In this document: positions 23,077 through 36,022 of the stretch, one piece after another
Position numbering within the stretch: position 1 is the stretch's first letter
Layout: every line of letters begins with the position of its first letter
Source of the DNA: Isoetes taiwanensis
Taxonomy: Eukaryota; Streptophyta; Lycopodiopsida; Isoetales; Isoetaceae
NCBI GenBank assembly: GCA_021234155.1
Contig: JAJEKV010000002.1
Location: forward strand, 10,594,725 to 10,658,724
Reading direction: 5' to 3'
DNA: 64,000 nucleotides
Position numbers and translations under genes: made by a program
Notes under the pieces: generated by a model
The model's input: the letters and a program-made list of their open reading frames with translations, nothing else
What the model was told of the DNA's origin: nothing
The model's database searches: none

Positions 23077-23692
23077 GTATGTTGAAGAAGTTCAAACCCC
23101 TACTTTTGTACAGATTATGGATTTAGACTTTTGAATCTTTAAAATTCCTGCACTTTTGAATCTTCATTTTTTAGAGAAAATCATTGGTGAGAGCAAAACT
23201 ATTTGGGGGTTTTTTTGCTGCAAGCTGAGCAGGTTGATGTCATGCATTGGATCCATGCATTAGATTCTGACATTCTGTTAGCCTTGACGCAAACATATTA
23301 TAACACTTTTACTTACCTTTGAGGAAGAAAATATGGAATGTACGGTGTGACAACTGAGAAGGTAATACTATTTAATTTATCTTTTCTGTTTGGGAGTTGC
23401 AGATTTAAATGGTACGATTATATGATGTATAAGTAGAGAAGTACATGATAAGATTCTCATGGTGGATGTACTACCTTTGAGTACATTGTTGTGGGACAAA
23501 CTACTATGGCAAATTATTGGGGCAGCCTTTTGAATCACTAAGAGTATAAGATATAAGATATATGTCTCCTTCTGTTTATGTTTAATTGCATGCATTTTTA
23601 GACTCATTATACATGTAGCTATTTCTTGCATCTCGAACGTTTACCTGATGCATGTTAGAATTATAGACAACTTAGACACCATGCGCATACCT

Positions 23693-23943
23693 ACGTCACC
23701 CCCCGTGTGAATATGCACCCAAACCAAAGGGGGTTTAAGGGGGATTTTAATTTAAATGTGTTGGACCCAATGGTTGTGTTAATTAATGTCAGTGGTAGTT
23801 ATGTGTTGGTTGTTAATGTCAATGGTTGTTATGTGTTGGGGGATTTAATTTTTATATGTTGGATGTTAATGGTTTGTGTTGCAAAAAAAAATTTTTGGCC
23901 CCTTCGGGGCCTTAGGGACGTCACCCCCCCGGGTGTGACACAA
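23693..23943. mobile_element. Short element related to the 39.2-39.9 kb foldback arms
   Basis: It shares GTGTGAATATGCACCCAAAC and AATTTTTGGCCCCTTCGGGG with the arms of the foldback element at 39171-39884. GTCACCCCCC occurs near both ends. The middle carries a degenerate TGTTAATGTCAATGGTTGTT repeat. It is probably a shorter or rearranged member of the same non-autonomous family. Confidence 0.55.
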
Positions 23944-24418
23944 ATTTTAGAATTCAAACCAGAAACAAACTAGAATTCATTTGAGGCTTTCATCACCTGT
24001 AGCTTTTGAATTTCATCACAATAAAACAAATAGAACATAAGTAAAAGTTACCATAAAGATAGAGCAGATTGATCCCATTATTCTGAAAGTCATAAAGTTT
24101 GGAACACCCATACACAAACATTTTTCAACTGGAATTTAACAGCAGCCTTTGGCCTCCATGGATTCTTGTGGTGAGAAACCAAAGTGGGAAACTTTTCTGC
24201 TTGTTAGCACAAGGATCCAGAAGCCTCAAAATCTAAAAATGCATGGTAATTTTTTGCAAGCTTCATTCGGAATGAGCCATAAAACAATATCCAATAGTGC
24301 AATCCAGTATTAATCAGCTGGTAGGATGTGAAAGCCTACCAAACCCGGCCGAAAACTTGCTATTTTAGCATAGATAACTTAACCAAACATATCCATATCA
24401 TACACTATCAAAAAGATC

Positions 24419-24540
24419 TCGGAGAGAGCTTTCCAACGCAATAAAAATCATCTCAAACAGAGCTCTGGATCAAAAGTTATCGGAGAGAGCTTTCTAACGC
24501 AATAAAAATCATCTCAAACAGAGCTCTGGATCAAAAGTTA
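24419..24540. repeat. 61-bp tandem duplication
   Basis: Two almost identical copies starting CGGAGAGAGCTTTCCAACGC and ending GGATCAAAAGTTAT. The GAGCTTTCCAACG phrase also appears, diverged, in the LTR-like stretch near 32460. Confidence 0.9.
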
Positions 24541-24606
24541 TGATAAGAAATGTGTTGCCGGCGAGGAAACTGCACTACATGCGCCCTTCAAGCCCTTCAT
24601 GTTCCC

Positions 24607-24720
24607 ATGCACCACACACACAAAAAGAGGGCTTTTGTTGTGAGCCATTGGTTGTTGACCATTATGCACCACACGCACAAAAAAAGGGCGTTTGTTGTGA
24701 GCCATTGGTTGTTGACCATT
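24607..24720. repeat. 57-bp tandem duplication
   Basis: Two copies starting ATGCACCACAC and ending GGTTGTTGACCATT, with a few differences. Confidence 0.85.
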
Positions 24721-24756
24721 GGAAAAAAAAAGGCTAAAATCAATGGCTCCGAAATG

Positions 24757-24880
24757 GTGCACTCTAGATGTACACATTAGTACATCCATTTGAATACATC
24801 ACGAAATCATAGGAAAACCTTAGTGAAAAGCGTACAAAAACACAAAGAAAACCCCCTGTTATTATGCTACATATTTGAAT
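24757..24880. repeat. Dispersed repeat shared with 40878-41000
   Basis: Shares GAAATCATAGGAAAACCTT and CGTACAAAAACACAAA with 40878-41000 in the same orientation. It is about 120 bp of unknown family. Confidence 0.7.
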
Positions 24881-26980
24881 TGGATACATGTTTTGAAGTA
24901 TATGACAAAACTAATCTATGTTTCTAATGCAGACGAGTGCTAGAATCATCTTCGAGTGACATTGTGAGATCAATCAATCGTACGTGTTTTATGTGGTAAG
25001 TTAATATGCCATTTGCAACCCATTTGCCTTTCTGTGGCTAACTGCATAAGCTATTTATTTCTTTTCTCTTTCTATCCACGAGACAGTCTCCAAGGCCTAC
25101 ATTATAATGAAGGTGCTAGCATTGTTCTGCCCTCATGGAAGGTGCAGTTTGGGTAACTTAGCATTCCTGATACAAGAGATAATGCCCCCACAAAGGATCC
25201 ACTCCACGTTCCACTAGTTTATCAACAGCAATAGGCGACCCGAACATCACATAACTACCACAACTTCACATAAAAACATTTATATTTTTCATTCCTTATG
25301 TACTATACCTCTGATACGATATGCTAAGTACTTGAGTGGTACTGTACACCTATGAATGAATACATAACACTAGATCTATAGGACGAAATACAGGAAAGAG
25401 CAGAATAAGCCCATTACCGTTTATCACATTTTTTTATGAAGAGATGTAGGACAATTGCATCTTGCACCGGCGCACATCGCCTTAGAATTGAAACAGGTAG
25501 ATGAGCCTATGAGGAGCGTGAAAATGGGGTAGATCAATGTTTCCAAATTTAAGAATGTTTAATTGAGAAGATAAAAACAACGTGTCATATAGCAATCTTA
25601 TAGATGTCTTTGAAAGTAGACATAGTGGACGATGTGGCAACAATCCTCATGCTGTATAAGGACCATGCACTATTACGCTTTATGTCATCTACTTCAACAA
25701 TGTATTGCTTTACAAAATAAATAGGGGTTTTTGGGCCATTTAAAGCTCTTAAAACTGCAATTTACAATCCGGTTTAAGGAAATGGATTTCAAGGGTTGAA
25801 ATGTTCTTGCCTTTTAAATATTAGACAAGTTAACTTGAATAAACAATTGATTGTTTAGTCAAAAAAATTCATTTTAAAATGCCCTTCATAATGCTTGGGT
25901 CTTGAACTGACATCATGTCAGTAAAGAGAAATGTTCGTGGCGGCCTTGACTGCCGCGATAAATTTCTTATAATAATAAATTCAATCTAAGAAAGTGGTGA
26001 TGAGATTATGTATTTCAAATTCTTATGTCAATCAAAGAAATTTTATGTTTGCTAGAGAATATAAGGTAGCTTTTCTATATTTCCTATCTGGAATTAAACA
26101 ACAATATTATGTAGTGAGAAGAGCATTTTTGCTTATCTCTTTGTCTAACGAGTACTTTCAAAGCTATCTCAACTCTTTGAGAAGGTACAAACATTAAAGA
26201 TGCCATTGAGAGGCTAGAAGTGTTAAGGATAGAAATTAGTGCTACAGATGCATCATAAGCACTTTTGATCGTGCTAGCACTTGCAAAGGTGTAACCTCAC
26301 ATACATTAAGTTCCACTGGAGTTCACAATCTCTTTGATTCAAGTTTGCTACATCAGGATGATGGGGCCAATGGACTTCATTCACTGCTATGATATCCTGG
26401 CATGATACAATGTATCTCTATACTACACTACATACAATGCACCACTACACTACACATGCGCTATACTACACACAATACACGACATGCACTGCACTTCCTA
26501 CAATACACAACCATTACCCAACTATTAGCAACAAAACTTCCCTTCTCATTGTAAGGATTACATGCAGAATAAGGTCTTAGTTGACCACTTCCACACTGTA
26601 CAAATATTCCTTAGCGTTTTTTAGTTTCCTTTTTGCTATGATGGATTATTTTGTTGATGTGTTTCGAATTACTTCAAATAGGAAGTGGTGTGGAAATGTC
26701 CAAAAATAATTATCATTAACCCAAGAAGGAGATATTTTAAGTACCATAACCATTATTAATTCTTGATTTCAAACAAACACTGGCAAACAATATTGGTGCA
26801 TAATTATCAAGCTCAATCTTTCATGCATGTTCTTCAAGAAACCTATAGCAACATCTTTAAGTCGCCAGCCTAAAACAATAGCCCAATCAATGTATGGAGG
26901 AATACATACACTCATATCCAACCCTAGGTTGAATATCACATACCTGGCCAATATAACTCGATTTGCTCTTGCATTTGATT
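24881..26980. other. Intergenic, no gene recognised
   Basis: AT-rich DNA. At 26400-26510 there is a low-complexity run based on CTACACTACATAC. No conserved frame. Confidence 0.5.
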
Positions 26981-26983
26981 GAT

Positions 26984-27267
26984 TTGACCAAGAGTTTCGC
27001 TTCTGCATTTAACCAAGAAGGTGGACCAAAGGTTTGACCAAGGCTAAAAGGTCAAGCCAATTTCACTGTACTCATCTTTCGTATCAGGTCAGACTGCAGT
27101 TGATAGATCATTGATTAGAACTTACTTGAGAATTTGACCTTAGGTTAACTAGAAAGCTGATCTGGAGTTTGACTAGATGTTCAACCACGAATTTGATAGG
27201 CGTTTTACCAAAACTTGAACGAGAGCTTGCCTAAAGTGTCGATCAAATAATTGACTATTAGTTTGAC
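26984..27267 (+). promoter_or_regulatory. Cluster of TTGAC (W-box core) motifs
   Basis: TTGAC occurs near 26984, 27034, 27134, 27168, 27251 and 27263 on the plus strand, mostly within TTTGACC/TTTGACT. This is the WRKY-factor core, but the motifs sit in what looks like a decayed repeat with no gene start nearby. Confidence 0.2.
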
Positions 27268-27875
27268 TAGGTTTCATGGGGATATCACATGCGAGAGCAA
27301 TGTGGCAAAGAAAAAACCAAGCAAGATATACCAGGTCAAAGTTTTCACCTCGTATATATCTTGATGCATGGGGATCAATGCCCCCTTTACACATTGTGCA
27401 CTTAGGTTTATTCCCCAGGGGTGCACATGGCTTAGGAGTTTATATATAGATGATCCTACGATCCAAGTTGTTCTTGATCCTGATCGTCGATCCAAGATCC
27501 TAAGGCTCAGGTTGCATGCTCGGGCCGTAGTATTATCAATTAACCTTAAGAAGAGGGTTTGAAAAGTTTTTATGTTGTTTGGGGGAATTAGGCCATTATC
27601 TCCAGACCCTCCATTCTAACCACTAGGTCAGGCATTGATTCGTTGAAGAACATAATGTTTCATACATAAGAGTAAGGATCTAATTAGGAAGGAAGGAAGG
27701 AAGGAAGTTTATTTTAACGTCCACGGAGGCCAGAGGCCTATGAGACGGTACATGCAGAGAACAGGCAAAAAGCCAAAAACTCCAACACCAAAAACAAACA
27801 ATATAATCAGATAAGAGAACCCTACTACCGATGAAAAAACCCCCACTTGGGAGGAAAAACCCTAACAGTAGGCTC

Positions 27876-30800
27876 TCAAATACCATGCCCCAGAAGAGCA
27901 AGTCTGACGGCCGAAATCTGCAGGATGTAAGCTCCCAGTCGCGCTACCATAGGTGATGCAAGTAACTGATGTAGCGGTGTGTCAGAGCATCTAAGATCAG
28001 TGTGCATTGCTCGGACATGGGCATATGGCCGGGCACCGGCCGAGGGCATGGTGCTCATCCTCTATCACGCGTGCATCTCACAACACCGACATATCCTCTC
28101 CTCCCCGGGGATCCCGTGCCCGCCATTCACCCCCAAATACCTGTTTCACCTCTGAGGTAATGGGAACCCGGCCCTATGGCAGCAATAGCTCTCCGCTTTT
28201 CACCGAGATGTGTGCTTTCAAGCACCGATGGGGTCCATGCTCAAGACCGGGATTAATCTGAAGCGTGATAGTGCTCTGCCTTGGGCTTTGCAAGAGTAGA
28301 GGCATCCCACGGGTGGCAAAGATAGCCCGCATCCAATTGCCCATTCCCATGATCGAACCGCCCGCTGCCACCATCCGCTGGTAATCCATAGACCACCTCC
28401 TAAACCATCCCTTACATTGCTCGTGCCATACCCTTCTTCACCGGGGGGGGCCTCCGTTAACAACACGTTCTGTGGGGCAAGCGATGCTCATCCATCTCAT
28501 CCACCTTATGGAAGCAAGTAAGATGCCCAGCAAGATAGCGTAATCGTCAGAAAAGCCGGAACCCGCCTCATACAACAAAATCTGAGATCTGATGCGGTGT
28601 CCTTCACTCCCAAGCTATATGTCAAGAAAGCTTTACGCACCCCTTCCAACCTATCCCACGTATTTTTGCTAACTTCTTTGGGCCCCAAACCTCCACCCCA
28701 TATAGCGTAAAGACCGTTCTTTCGACCAAAGCCCTAAACAGGGTGTGCTCTCCTGCCGCCCATCCACGAGATCTATCCCAAGCAACACGCGCTTTTGCAC
28801 TGCATATAAAGCCTTCCAAACCAGACTTGGCTCTCCTCTCTCCACACACTCATCCCACAAAGATGTTAGTAGTGAAATCAATTCCCGGATACTTGAAGCT
28901 CCGCACCATCTCCACTTCCCCGTCCCCCTCGTAATATAACTCCGGGATAGGGTGTTGCGAGGACAGGATCGCGAGAAGCTTAGTTTTGTGCAAGTTCACT
29001 GTCATTCCCGTTGCCCCACAGAACCCACTGAGGGCATCCAACTGCTGCTGCATACTGCTGGCCGTGTGGGCTAGCAAAGCTACATCATCCGCATATAGTA
29101 ACTGGCTCACAGAGGTCGCATCAGATAATTGCACCCCGGCTCCCCCATGGTGCTGCATCCACGTCTCCAAGCTATCAATGTACAACCCAAAAAGCGTTGG
29201 AGACAACGGGCAGCCCTGCTTAACTCCCATAGTGCTAGCTACCCGCCGATCTTCATAAGGCAGCGCAGCATAAATCCCATCATAAAGCTGGTGCACCACA
29301 TTTTGCAACTCCTGTGGAACTCGCAATTCTTGCAACCTCTGCCACAGCATGTCTCTGGGGACGGTATCATATGCAGTCTTAAAATCTACAAAGCAGCAAT
29401 ACAAGTCCTCACAAGCATTAGTGAGTCGAAAGCTCGCCGGCCAATTGCCCGCACCCTCGCCTCCTGGGGCCCTAGCGAAGCTTACCATAATCATCCGGTA
29501 ATTAGCGGCTCATCCAGATTACCAGCTTTATGAATGGGAACAACCTTACTAACCATCCACTCCTGGGAGCCCCTCGCCGAGCCCGGTTAATGATCACCGC
29601 CGGGGGCCCTACCACGATGGGCCACCCCACTTCAACAGCTTCGACCGCAGCCCCTCAGTAAATCCTTTGCCTTGCCATTCGCCGGATGCCCGAGACCCTG
29701 CTAGACATCCTCCCCGCGTGAGCTGCAAAGACCTCTCCTACCTGATCCGGGACCACGCATTAGCTCCCGGGGGTCATATAACTCCTGCAGGCGGTGCATC
29801 CATTGCTCCACACTTACATTACCACCACCGGCGCTTCTTGTATAACACCTTACGCCAAAAGCTTTTGGCTCGCCATAAGCATGTCAAACGCCCCACGGGT
29901 TTCTGCCATGTATCTCCCCTTCTTGGCTTTTAGGAAGAGCTTATAGTCTTGCAGGGCCTGTGGCCGCAACTATGGATCTATGACCAAGCGCAGCTGGCTC
30001 TTTAGAGCCTTGCAATCAAAGATCAAACCACGGGTTCTCGTGAAAATGCGCGGTGTCCCTCCTTGGAGGGCCCTTCACCGCAAAGGAAGCCTCAAGAAAT
30101 GCAAAGCGGCCCCTCACCAGCCATGCACACCGCCTTGCAAAGTGTAGAAGCTATCAAACCCCTCAGAACTCCCGCAAAGAACACAGATTCATAATCGTCC
30201 CCTGCTTCTGATAGCGTGGGATGTACGGTAACCCTCCACGCCCCTTTCATGGAGTCTCCACTATTGAGTGCTCCCAATTCAGCGCGTGGACATAAAGCGG
30301 GTAGTGATCCGACAAAGCCTCCTCATCCCCCGTGCTTGTGCCAATGGAGAAGTATGTAACCATGTCAAGTGCCGCTACGGAAGCGAGAAGGTAATCCAAC
30401 ACACTAGCTCCCCCATCCCCTATCACTCCCGCAAAGTAACACCCCGAAAGTGGCCATCGCCGCATACCATTACAAATTACCATGTCAAAAACCCGCAGAA
30501 GCTGGACCAAATTGCCGCCAAATGGTCTAGCCACCATATCCCCGGGAGTGCCGTATATCTTTGAATAGCGGCCGCTCAAGCCAAAGCGGATCAACATTAT
30601 CGCCACCTTGAAGGTCACCGACCGCAAATCACAGCATCTCAAGCAAAACACCTGTCCCCGCTGTCTATAGCGGTCTATGTCATCATACGTATCCCTATAC
30701 CGCATCCGGACATCTCAGGTTCCGCATCATGTACCGGTAGAACTTAGAGCCTCGTGGGGAATGTAGCAGACTAGCAAGAAACAATGGGACATGACCAGTG

Positions 30801-31124
30801 CTCTAATACCATTACCCACATGTAGCGATTAAATGCATCGGACTTCCGGAGTGTGATCTTGCATGCTAAAGGCGCCCCTAAAGTAGCAAGCCACTCCACG
30901 TGCCAGCGTCGCCATGGCGCCATTAGCAAGTGAGAAATGCCGATATCCTCGAATGTCCGGCAATCGATGCCCTTCATACTCCCATGTCTCCCCGCAGAAG
31001 ACGATGTCCATGTCTGCATAGCAATCCCATTCAAGCCATCGCCCCCTTCCCGCCACGGGAAGCCCCTACAATTCCGAAACAATGCGAAGACACTTTCCCT
31101 ATCTTTGCGGTACGGTGGACCCAT
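27876..31124 (-). pseudogene. LINE-2 ORF2: endonuclease and reverse transcriptase
   Basis: The endonuclease part (31124-30247) shows DIVFCGETWEYEGHRLPD, YRHFSLANGAMATLARGVAC, DYLLASV and SDHYPLYVHALNWE. The reverse transcriptase part (29494-28850) is well preserved: YCCFVDFKTAYDTVPRD, GVKQGCPLSPTLFGLYIDSL, QLLYADDVALLAHT and MTVNLHKTKLL. The C-terminal region carries LASPMVARLGAYILQ, matching LINE-3. At least four frame changes separate these blocks. The linker between endonuclease and reverse transcriptase (about 29500-30240) is badly decayed. Confidence 0.9.
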
Positions 31125-31389
31125 CTCGAGTGCCCGAGGGGACGCTGGCGTGGTTGGAATAACTTTCGGGCAGCCTGCTCACGGGACCACGATGGATGTC
31201 TTTGCGATGGTGGAAGGCCTCAATCCGCCCTCTCCCCCGCTGCCTCGCACGATGCCCCCTGGACCGCTCTTCGCGTGGGATGCGGTAGCCATGGGAATGC
31301 CGCCTCTCGCAAAACGTCGACGAGGAGGCACATATACCTTCATCTTGCCATTAACCAAACCAGCAGCCCCTCCAAATTGTCGAATCTCT

Positions 31390-32386
31390 TTATCTTGACC
31401 AACTCTTGGCTTCTTTCCGTTGTTGCGATGGGCGTGAGATCCGGATCCGGTATATGGGCGTACCTTTCAAGCGGCCATTGCGTTGCAACAACAAAGATTT
31501 TGCCTCCCAATCCAAGACTGCAAACTTAACTAGCCGAGGTCTCATGCTTGGTCCTCCGATCCTCGACCGACTCTTGATAACCAAATCCGTAATTGAGCTT
31601 TGCAAGTACCGGGTGGTAAGCTTACCCCGGCAAATCCTCGCCTTTGCTCCTCCGGCAATCCCCGCGACAATAAGGTTGAGGCGCGGCGCGGCACGGATGT
31701 CTTGCTCCTCACGGCACCCGCCGATTCCCCCGAGCCACCTCAGCCTGGGTATGGGGGTGCTGGTGCAGACGACCGCGGGTGTACTCGGACTTCGTTGCAC
31801 CTCCATTCGGAGGTCCCGCATCTCTTGCCGTAAGTGGGCCACATGGTTCTCTATATGTGAGCATCTTCCCGACATCTCCTGCTCGTCAGCCTTTGCTTCA
31901 TCAAGGAATTGGAGCCCGCCCCGCCCGCTTCCACATCCTTTTCCTTAGCATCTATCCGACCAGCCATGCTTGTGACTTGTACAATCTGCTGGAGCAACCC
32001 CTTCATGTCAGCCCGGCGCTGCCATGTCTTCCATCCACTGGCCGGTGGACCTTATCCAAGCGGTGCCCCATCTCCGCGACCAGCCCGTTGTTGCTTGTAT
32101 CTCCCCTCTTATCTGGTCATCCGCCTTTTGGGCTCCCCGCAATCATAATCTCCAAGCCGAACTTCCACAAGGGAAATTCGCCCCTTCATTGGAGAAGCCG
32201 CTTGAGGCCGCACCCTGGCGTATGGTCCCGTGATGCCTCCAAGCTTGCCAGCTTAGCCTGGAGGGAACCGGCCTGTTCCTGTACAACCCTGATTGCCTCA
32301 GCCTGTGATACCTGCTCTGATGGGGATGAGGTATCCAAATTGCGGGCTCTTTTCTTCAATGCATGCATGCTGTCAGGGGTGGCCAT
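31390..32386 (-). pseudogene. LINE-2 ORF1
   Basis: It starts MATPDSMHALKKRARN at 32386 with a coiled-coil-like helix (AEAIRVVQEQAGSLQAKLAS), continues after frame changes with HVAHLRQEMRDLRMEVQ, and ends with RLVKFAVLDWEAKSLLL and GRLKGTPIYRIRI. The ending aligns with the RRM-like end of LINE-1 ORF1. Expected role is RNA binding; the frame is broken. Confidence 0.65.
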
Positions 32387-32419
32387 AAAGGGCCGGGACT
32401 GTCAGGTGGATTCCGTCAA

Positions 32420-32757
32420 CTAAAACAGGGGAAACACCATACAAATCATACACCGACGGAAAGCTCGTTCGATAAGCTTTCCAACGAGCCCAAGAACACC
32501 TAAATCTGACACCGGAATCCCGAGTTATGAGCAAAAGAGCAGGGCTGAAACCCTAAGCGCCAGCATGAGCGCCTGGAGGACAGAATAAAGAAGAATGTTT
32601 TAAAAAGTTCTAGAATGTTCTAGATAGTTCTAGAATGTTTTACAATGTTCTAGAAAGCTCTAGAATGAATGTTCTAAAAGCTCAAGATAGTTCTGGAATA
32701 CTCTATAATCCTCCTATATTATAATGTTATCCAATGCATCGTGGATCATGCCCTAAC
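32420..32757 (-). repeat. LTR-like stretch with heat-shock-element-like motifs next to the LINE-2 5' end
   Basis: Read on the minus strand it begins TGTTAGGGCATGATCC, has a TATAATATAG stretch, then an array of TTCTAGAA-type motifs (32590-32690), and further on GCTCGTTGGAAAGCTT. The opening and the GGAAAGCTT phrase are typical of plant Copia/Gypsy LTR or leader sequence as I recall it. Repeated nTTCnnGAAnnTTCn units fit the heat-shock-element pattern. It could be a solo LTR fragment or the promoter region of LINE-2. No internal LTR-element domains are present. Confidence 0.45.
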
Positions 32758-33531
32758 AGTTTCGACGTCCAAGATTTGATTTGAAAAAATTGGACGGTCC
32801 TTGTTCTTTCTACATTGTCCACATTTTAGGGCTGCTATGGCGGCTTTGGTCTCTCTTTCTCCTTCATCAAAAGGGCCCGTGGAAAGTGATGAAATCTCTC
32901 TTCTGAGCGTCTCTTTGGAGTGGTGAATGGGCTTAGGAAGGAAACTGCCTGCAAAGAAGAATAATGTACGATATTTCGTTAATCTTGTTTCTTCTTCATA
33001 GAACAAAAGAACAGCTATGGTGCTATGGTTTTTTCTACTTGTTGTGGTTTGAAGTTTCTCATATTTCTTGCTGTTATTTGGATCTTTTTGCTATTTCATT
33101 CTACCTTTCCCTGTGAAATCTTCCGTTTAGAGTCCAGCTGTGCCTAGCTTTATTCTGCATCTCTATATGAAATTCTTAAAATCGTTTCTTTCATTCCATC
33201 TTCTCTTACAGCTCCAGAGCGCTAATATTTACCACGTGTTTCTTTTTGCGAGCTCTTAGCATCATGTAGGATGTTTCTTTAGCATCATGTAGGTTTTTTA
33301 CTCTGAACGATTTGGTAAAGAACCAAGATTTGTTAGTTGTCCTGTTCGATTTGGAAAGATTCAGACGAGGCCCCCAAAGTTGTTCCTAAAACTATGTTCT
33401 TGATCTGTTCTTCCTCTCAGGCTCAATCTACTCCATGGCCACCTAGCCGGGTTGTTTTTATTGTAACCACCCTTCATAATAAGATACACAGACTGTTTCA
33501 CTTTTGCTAAATACCTGACAATCTAATTCAG
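32758..33531. other. Intergenic, no gene recognised
   Basis: Contains a small duplication (TTAGCATCATGTAGG, twice near 33258-33292). Otherwise nothing is seen. Confidence 0.4.
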
Positions 33532-34002
33532 ATGAATTTAGCCCTTGATATAAGATCTAACTTCTCAATAGATGATAGGCTTTCCCTAATAAGCTTGATC
33601 TTTATAAATAATAGCCCTGTATTTTTGAATTTCAGTGGAAACCCAAGTTTAGGAATTCCAGTGGAAGATAACGACCTTTTTCTGTGGATCTTCTGTGGCT
33701 GCGAAATAGCTCTTTATCTAAATAGTTTCGGGATAACAATTTATGATTTAATAACAATCTATGTTTTAAGGATATATAGTCTATGGTTTGAGGAGTTGTT
33801 ACTTTTACATCCATATCAAATCCCCCTGGGACCCCTTGTTATTTTGCCACATATTCGTATATTTCAAATGAACTTGGCCACTACCCAATACACTAACCCT
33901 ATCTTTTTTATATATTTTCCCTTTGGCTACAACGTTGCTTGGGGCTGCGTAGTGCTCAAATTTCATGGGTCTTGCTTTAACTTCTTTGCATCTAAAACGC
34001 TT
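33532..34002 (+). CDS. Unrecognised AT-rich ORF ending at the LINE-3 junction
   Basis: An open frame of about 157 codons with many hydrophobic residues (LYLNSFGITIYDLITIYVL). No domain is recognised. Its right end is the LINE-3 5' boundary. It could be chance in AT-rich sequence. Confidence 0.15.
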
Positions 34003-36022
34003 TGAGCTTTTGGCGTAGAGTGCTGTATAAGAGGCATCAACCACCTGGAAATGTTACCGCAGACCAGTGGAGACAGCGGTTGGAGGAGTTGTATGACCCC
34101 CCAGGAGCAATTGCTGACATGCCAGATCAACTAGGAGAAACACTACAGCTCTCAGAGGCGGACATCCACCAGGGTCTTAGGCATCTTGCTAATGGTAAAG
34201 CAAAGGACTTGCAGGGACTTCAGGCCGAGCTATTGAAATGGGGTGGGCCAGCTTTGCTCGGGCCTTTGACAGGGATAATCAATCAGGCCATCAGAGAGGG
34301 TTTCCCGCAGGAATGGATGGTTAGCAAGGTCACCCCTATTCATAAGACAGGAAGCAGGGATGACTCCACCAACTACCGTATGGTGAGCCCGTTACTCGCA
34401 AAACTTCTAGCAGGTGTGATGGAGAGGAAGTTAACGCAATGGGCGGAGAAAACTGGAGTGCGTGCAGTTGGCCAGGCAGGTTTCCGCCCCGCCCACTCCA
34501 TGAGTGATCATATTTTTACTCTCAGAATCCTTATGGAAGCTAGCCGCAATGCACGACGTGATCTGTACTGTTGTTTTGTGGATTTTAAGACGGCATATGA
34601 TACGGTCCCTCGGGACCTGTTGTGGCAACGCTTGCAGGAGCTACATGTCCCACAGGATTTGCAGAATGCCATCTACCGGCTGTATGACGGAATATATGCC
34701 ATTATACCATAGGTGTTAAACAGGGATGCCCGTTATCTCCAACGCTTTTTGGACTCTATATTGACAAGTTGGAGACCTGTATGCAAGAACATGGAGGTGG
34801 TGGTCCGCAGTTGCCAGAGGCATATACAGTAAAACAGTTGCTCTATGTAGACGATCTGGGCTTATTATCCCATACGGTCAGGAGTATGCAGGAACATTTG
34901 GATGCTCTCAGTCAATTACGGACATAGCAGAATGACACCAACCAAAGAAAACCAAGCTGCTGCCAATCTCATCACAAGAAAGATGATATCCCGTGACTTC
35001 TATTACAGAGGACAAAGGATGGAAGTTGTAAGGACCTTTAAGTATCTGGGAATCGATTTCTCTGCTAACATGCTATGGGATGATTGTGTAGAAAGAAGGG
35101 TCAGTGCGGGATGGAAAGCCCTGTATGCAATGCGTAATAGCCGCTATTCTGAGATCTCGCGATTGCCAAAAAGCACACCCTGCTCCGAAAGACCTTCGTG
35201 GAACCAAGTACTTCTTGTATGGGGTAGAGGTCCGGGGCCGACATTAGCAAGGGTACTTGGGATAAGCTAGAGAGGGTGCGTATAAGGCTTTCCGACATAC
35301 GACCTAGGCGTCAAGAACACGGTGCCTTATCCAATTTTGTTTGATGAGATCGGCTTTTGGCCCCTCAAAGATACGCTATCTTGCAGCACCTTGTGTATTT
35401 CCATAAGGTTGATTTAAATGGATGCACAACGCCTTCCTCCCTGCTCTATTATTGGCACAAGGGCCGCAACGTCTGAAGAGAGTATGGCAAGAGCATTGTA
35501 GGGGATGGTTCGCAAGATGGTCCATAGATTATCAACACATTATGGATATCTCGGATATTGCGGAGTAGGAGCTGCATTTGAATGCGCGCTTTGTTGCCTC
35601 TCTGTGGAATGCACCCACTCTTGCAAAGCCCAAAACAGAGCACTACCACACACAGGTCAATCCGTCGCTTGAACACGGCCCCCACCAGTATTTGAAGGCA
35701 CACATGTCCACCAAGAAACGAAGAGCTATAGCTGCAATAAGGACAGGGTCCCACCATCTCAGAATTGAAACAGGATGGAGGGCAGGGAATCCCCTGGCAT
35801 GAGAGATTATGCCAGTGCTGTCACATGCAGATAGTAGAAGATGAACACCATGCTCTACAAGAATGCCCAGCATATGCACACATCCGAGCAGCTCATGCTG
35901 ATCTCAGATGCTCTGAGATAGCAATTCATCAACTGCTGGCTTCGCCAATGGTGGCACGTCTTGCGTCCTACATTCTGCAAGTCTCCACCGTCAGGGAGTC
36001 CCTCACAGCACAGGGAATTTGA
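34003..36022 (+). pseudogene. LINE-3 ORF2 remnant: reverse transcriptase and C-terminus
   Basis: Open from 34003 to 34712 with AGFRPAHSMSDHIFTLR and YCCFVDFKTAYDTVPRD. A stop follows, then in another frame GVKQGCPLSPTLFGLYIDKL and QLLYVDDLGLLSHT, where the catalytic YADD reads YVDD. Further frame changes lead to FKYLGIDFSANMLWD and the C-terminal ETGWRAG, DEHHALQECPAYAHIRAAH. It is inactive. Confidence 0.9.

Larger units (their letters stand above)
27690..32386 (-). mobile_element. LINE-2: nearly full-length non-LTR retrotransposon
   Basis: On the minus strand it runs from an ORF1 ATG at 32386, through endonuclease and reverse transcriptase, to the 3' end CCTCCGTGGACGTTAAAATA and a (TTCC)n tail at 27690-27706. 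The 3' UTR has a TTTTTCCTCCC/GGGGG hairpin-like stretch that LINE-3 also has. It is about 4.7 kb. Many frameshifts and in-frame stops make it inactive, although the YADD box is preserved. The tail type differs from LINE-1 and LINE-4, so it belongs with LINE-3 in a second subfamily. Confidence 0.9.

Noticed and set aside
26389-26580. 63-codon ORF
   Set aside because: Lies in a CTACAC low-complexity run.
27598-27640. tRNA/SINE-like A box (CCTAGTGGTTAGAATGG on the minus strand)
   Set aside because: No B box or tail nearby, so not enough for a SINE or tRNA call.
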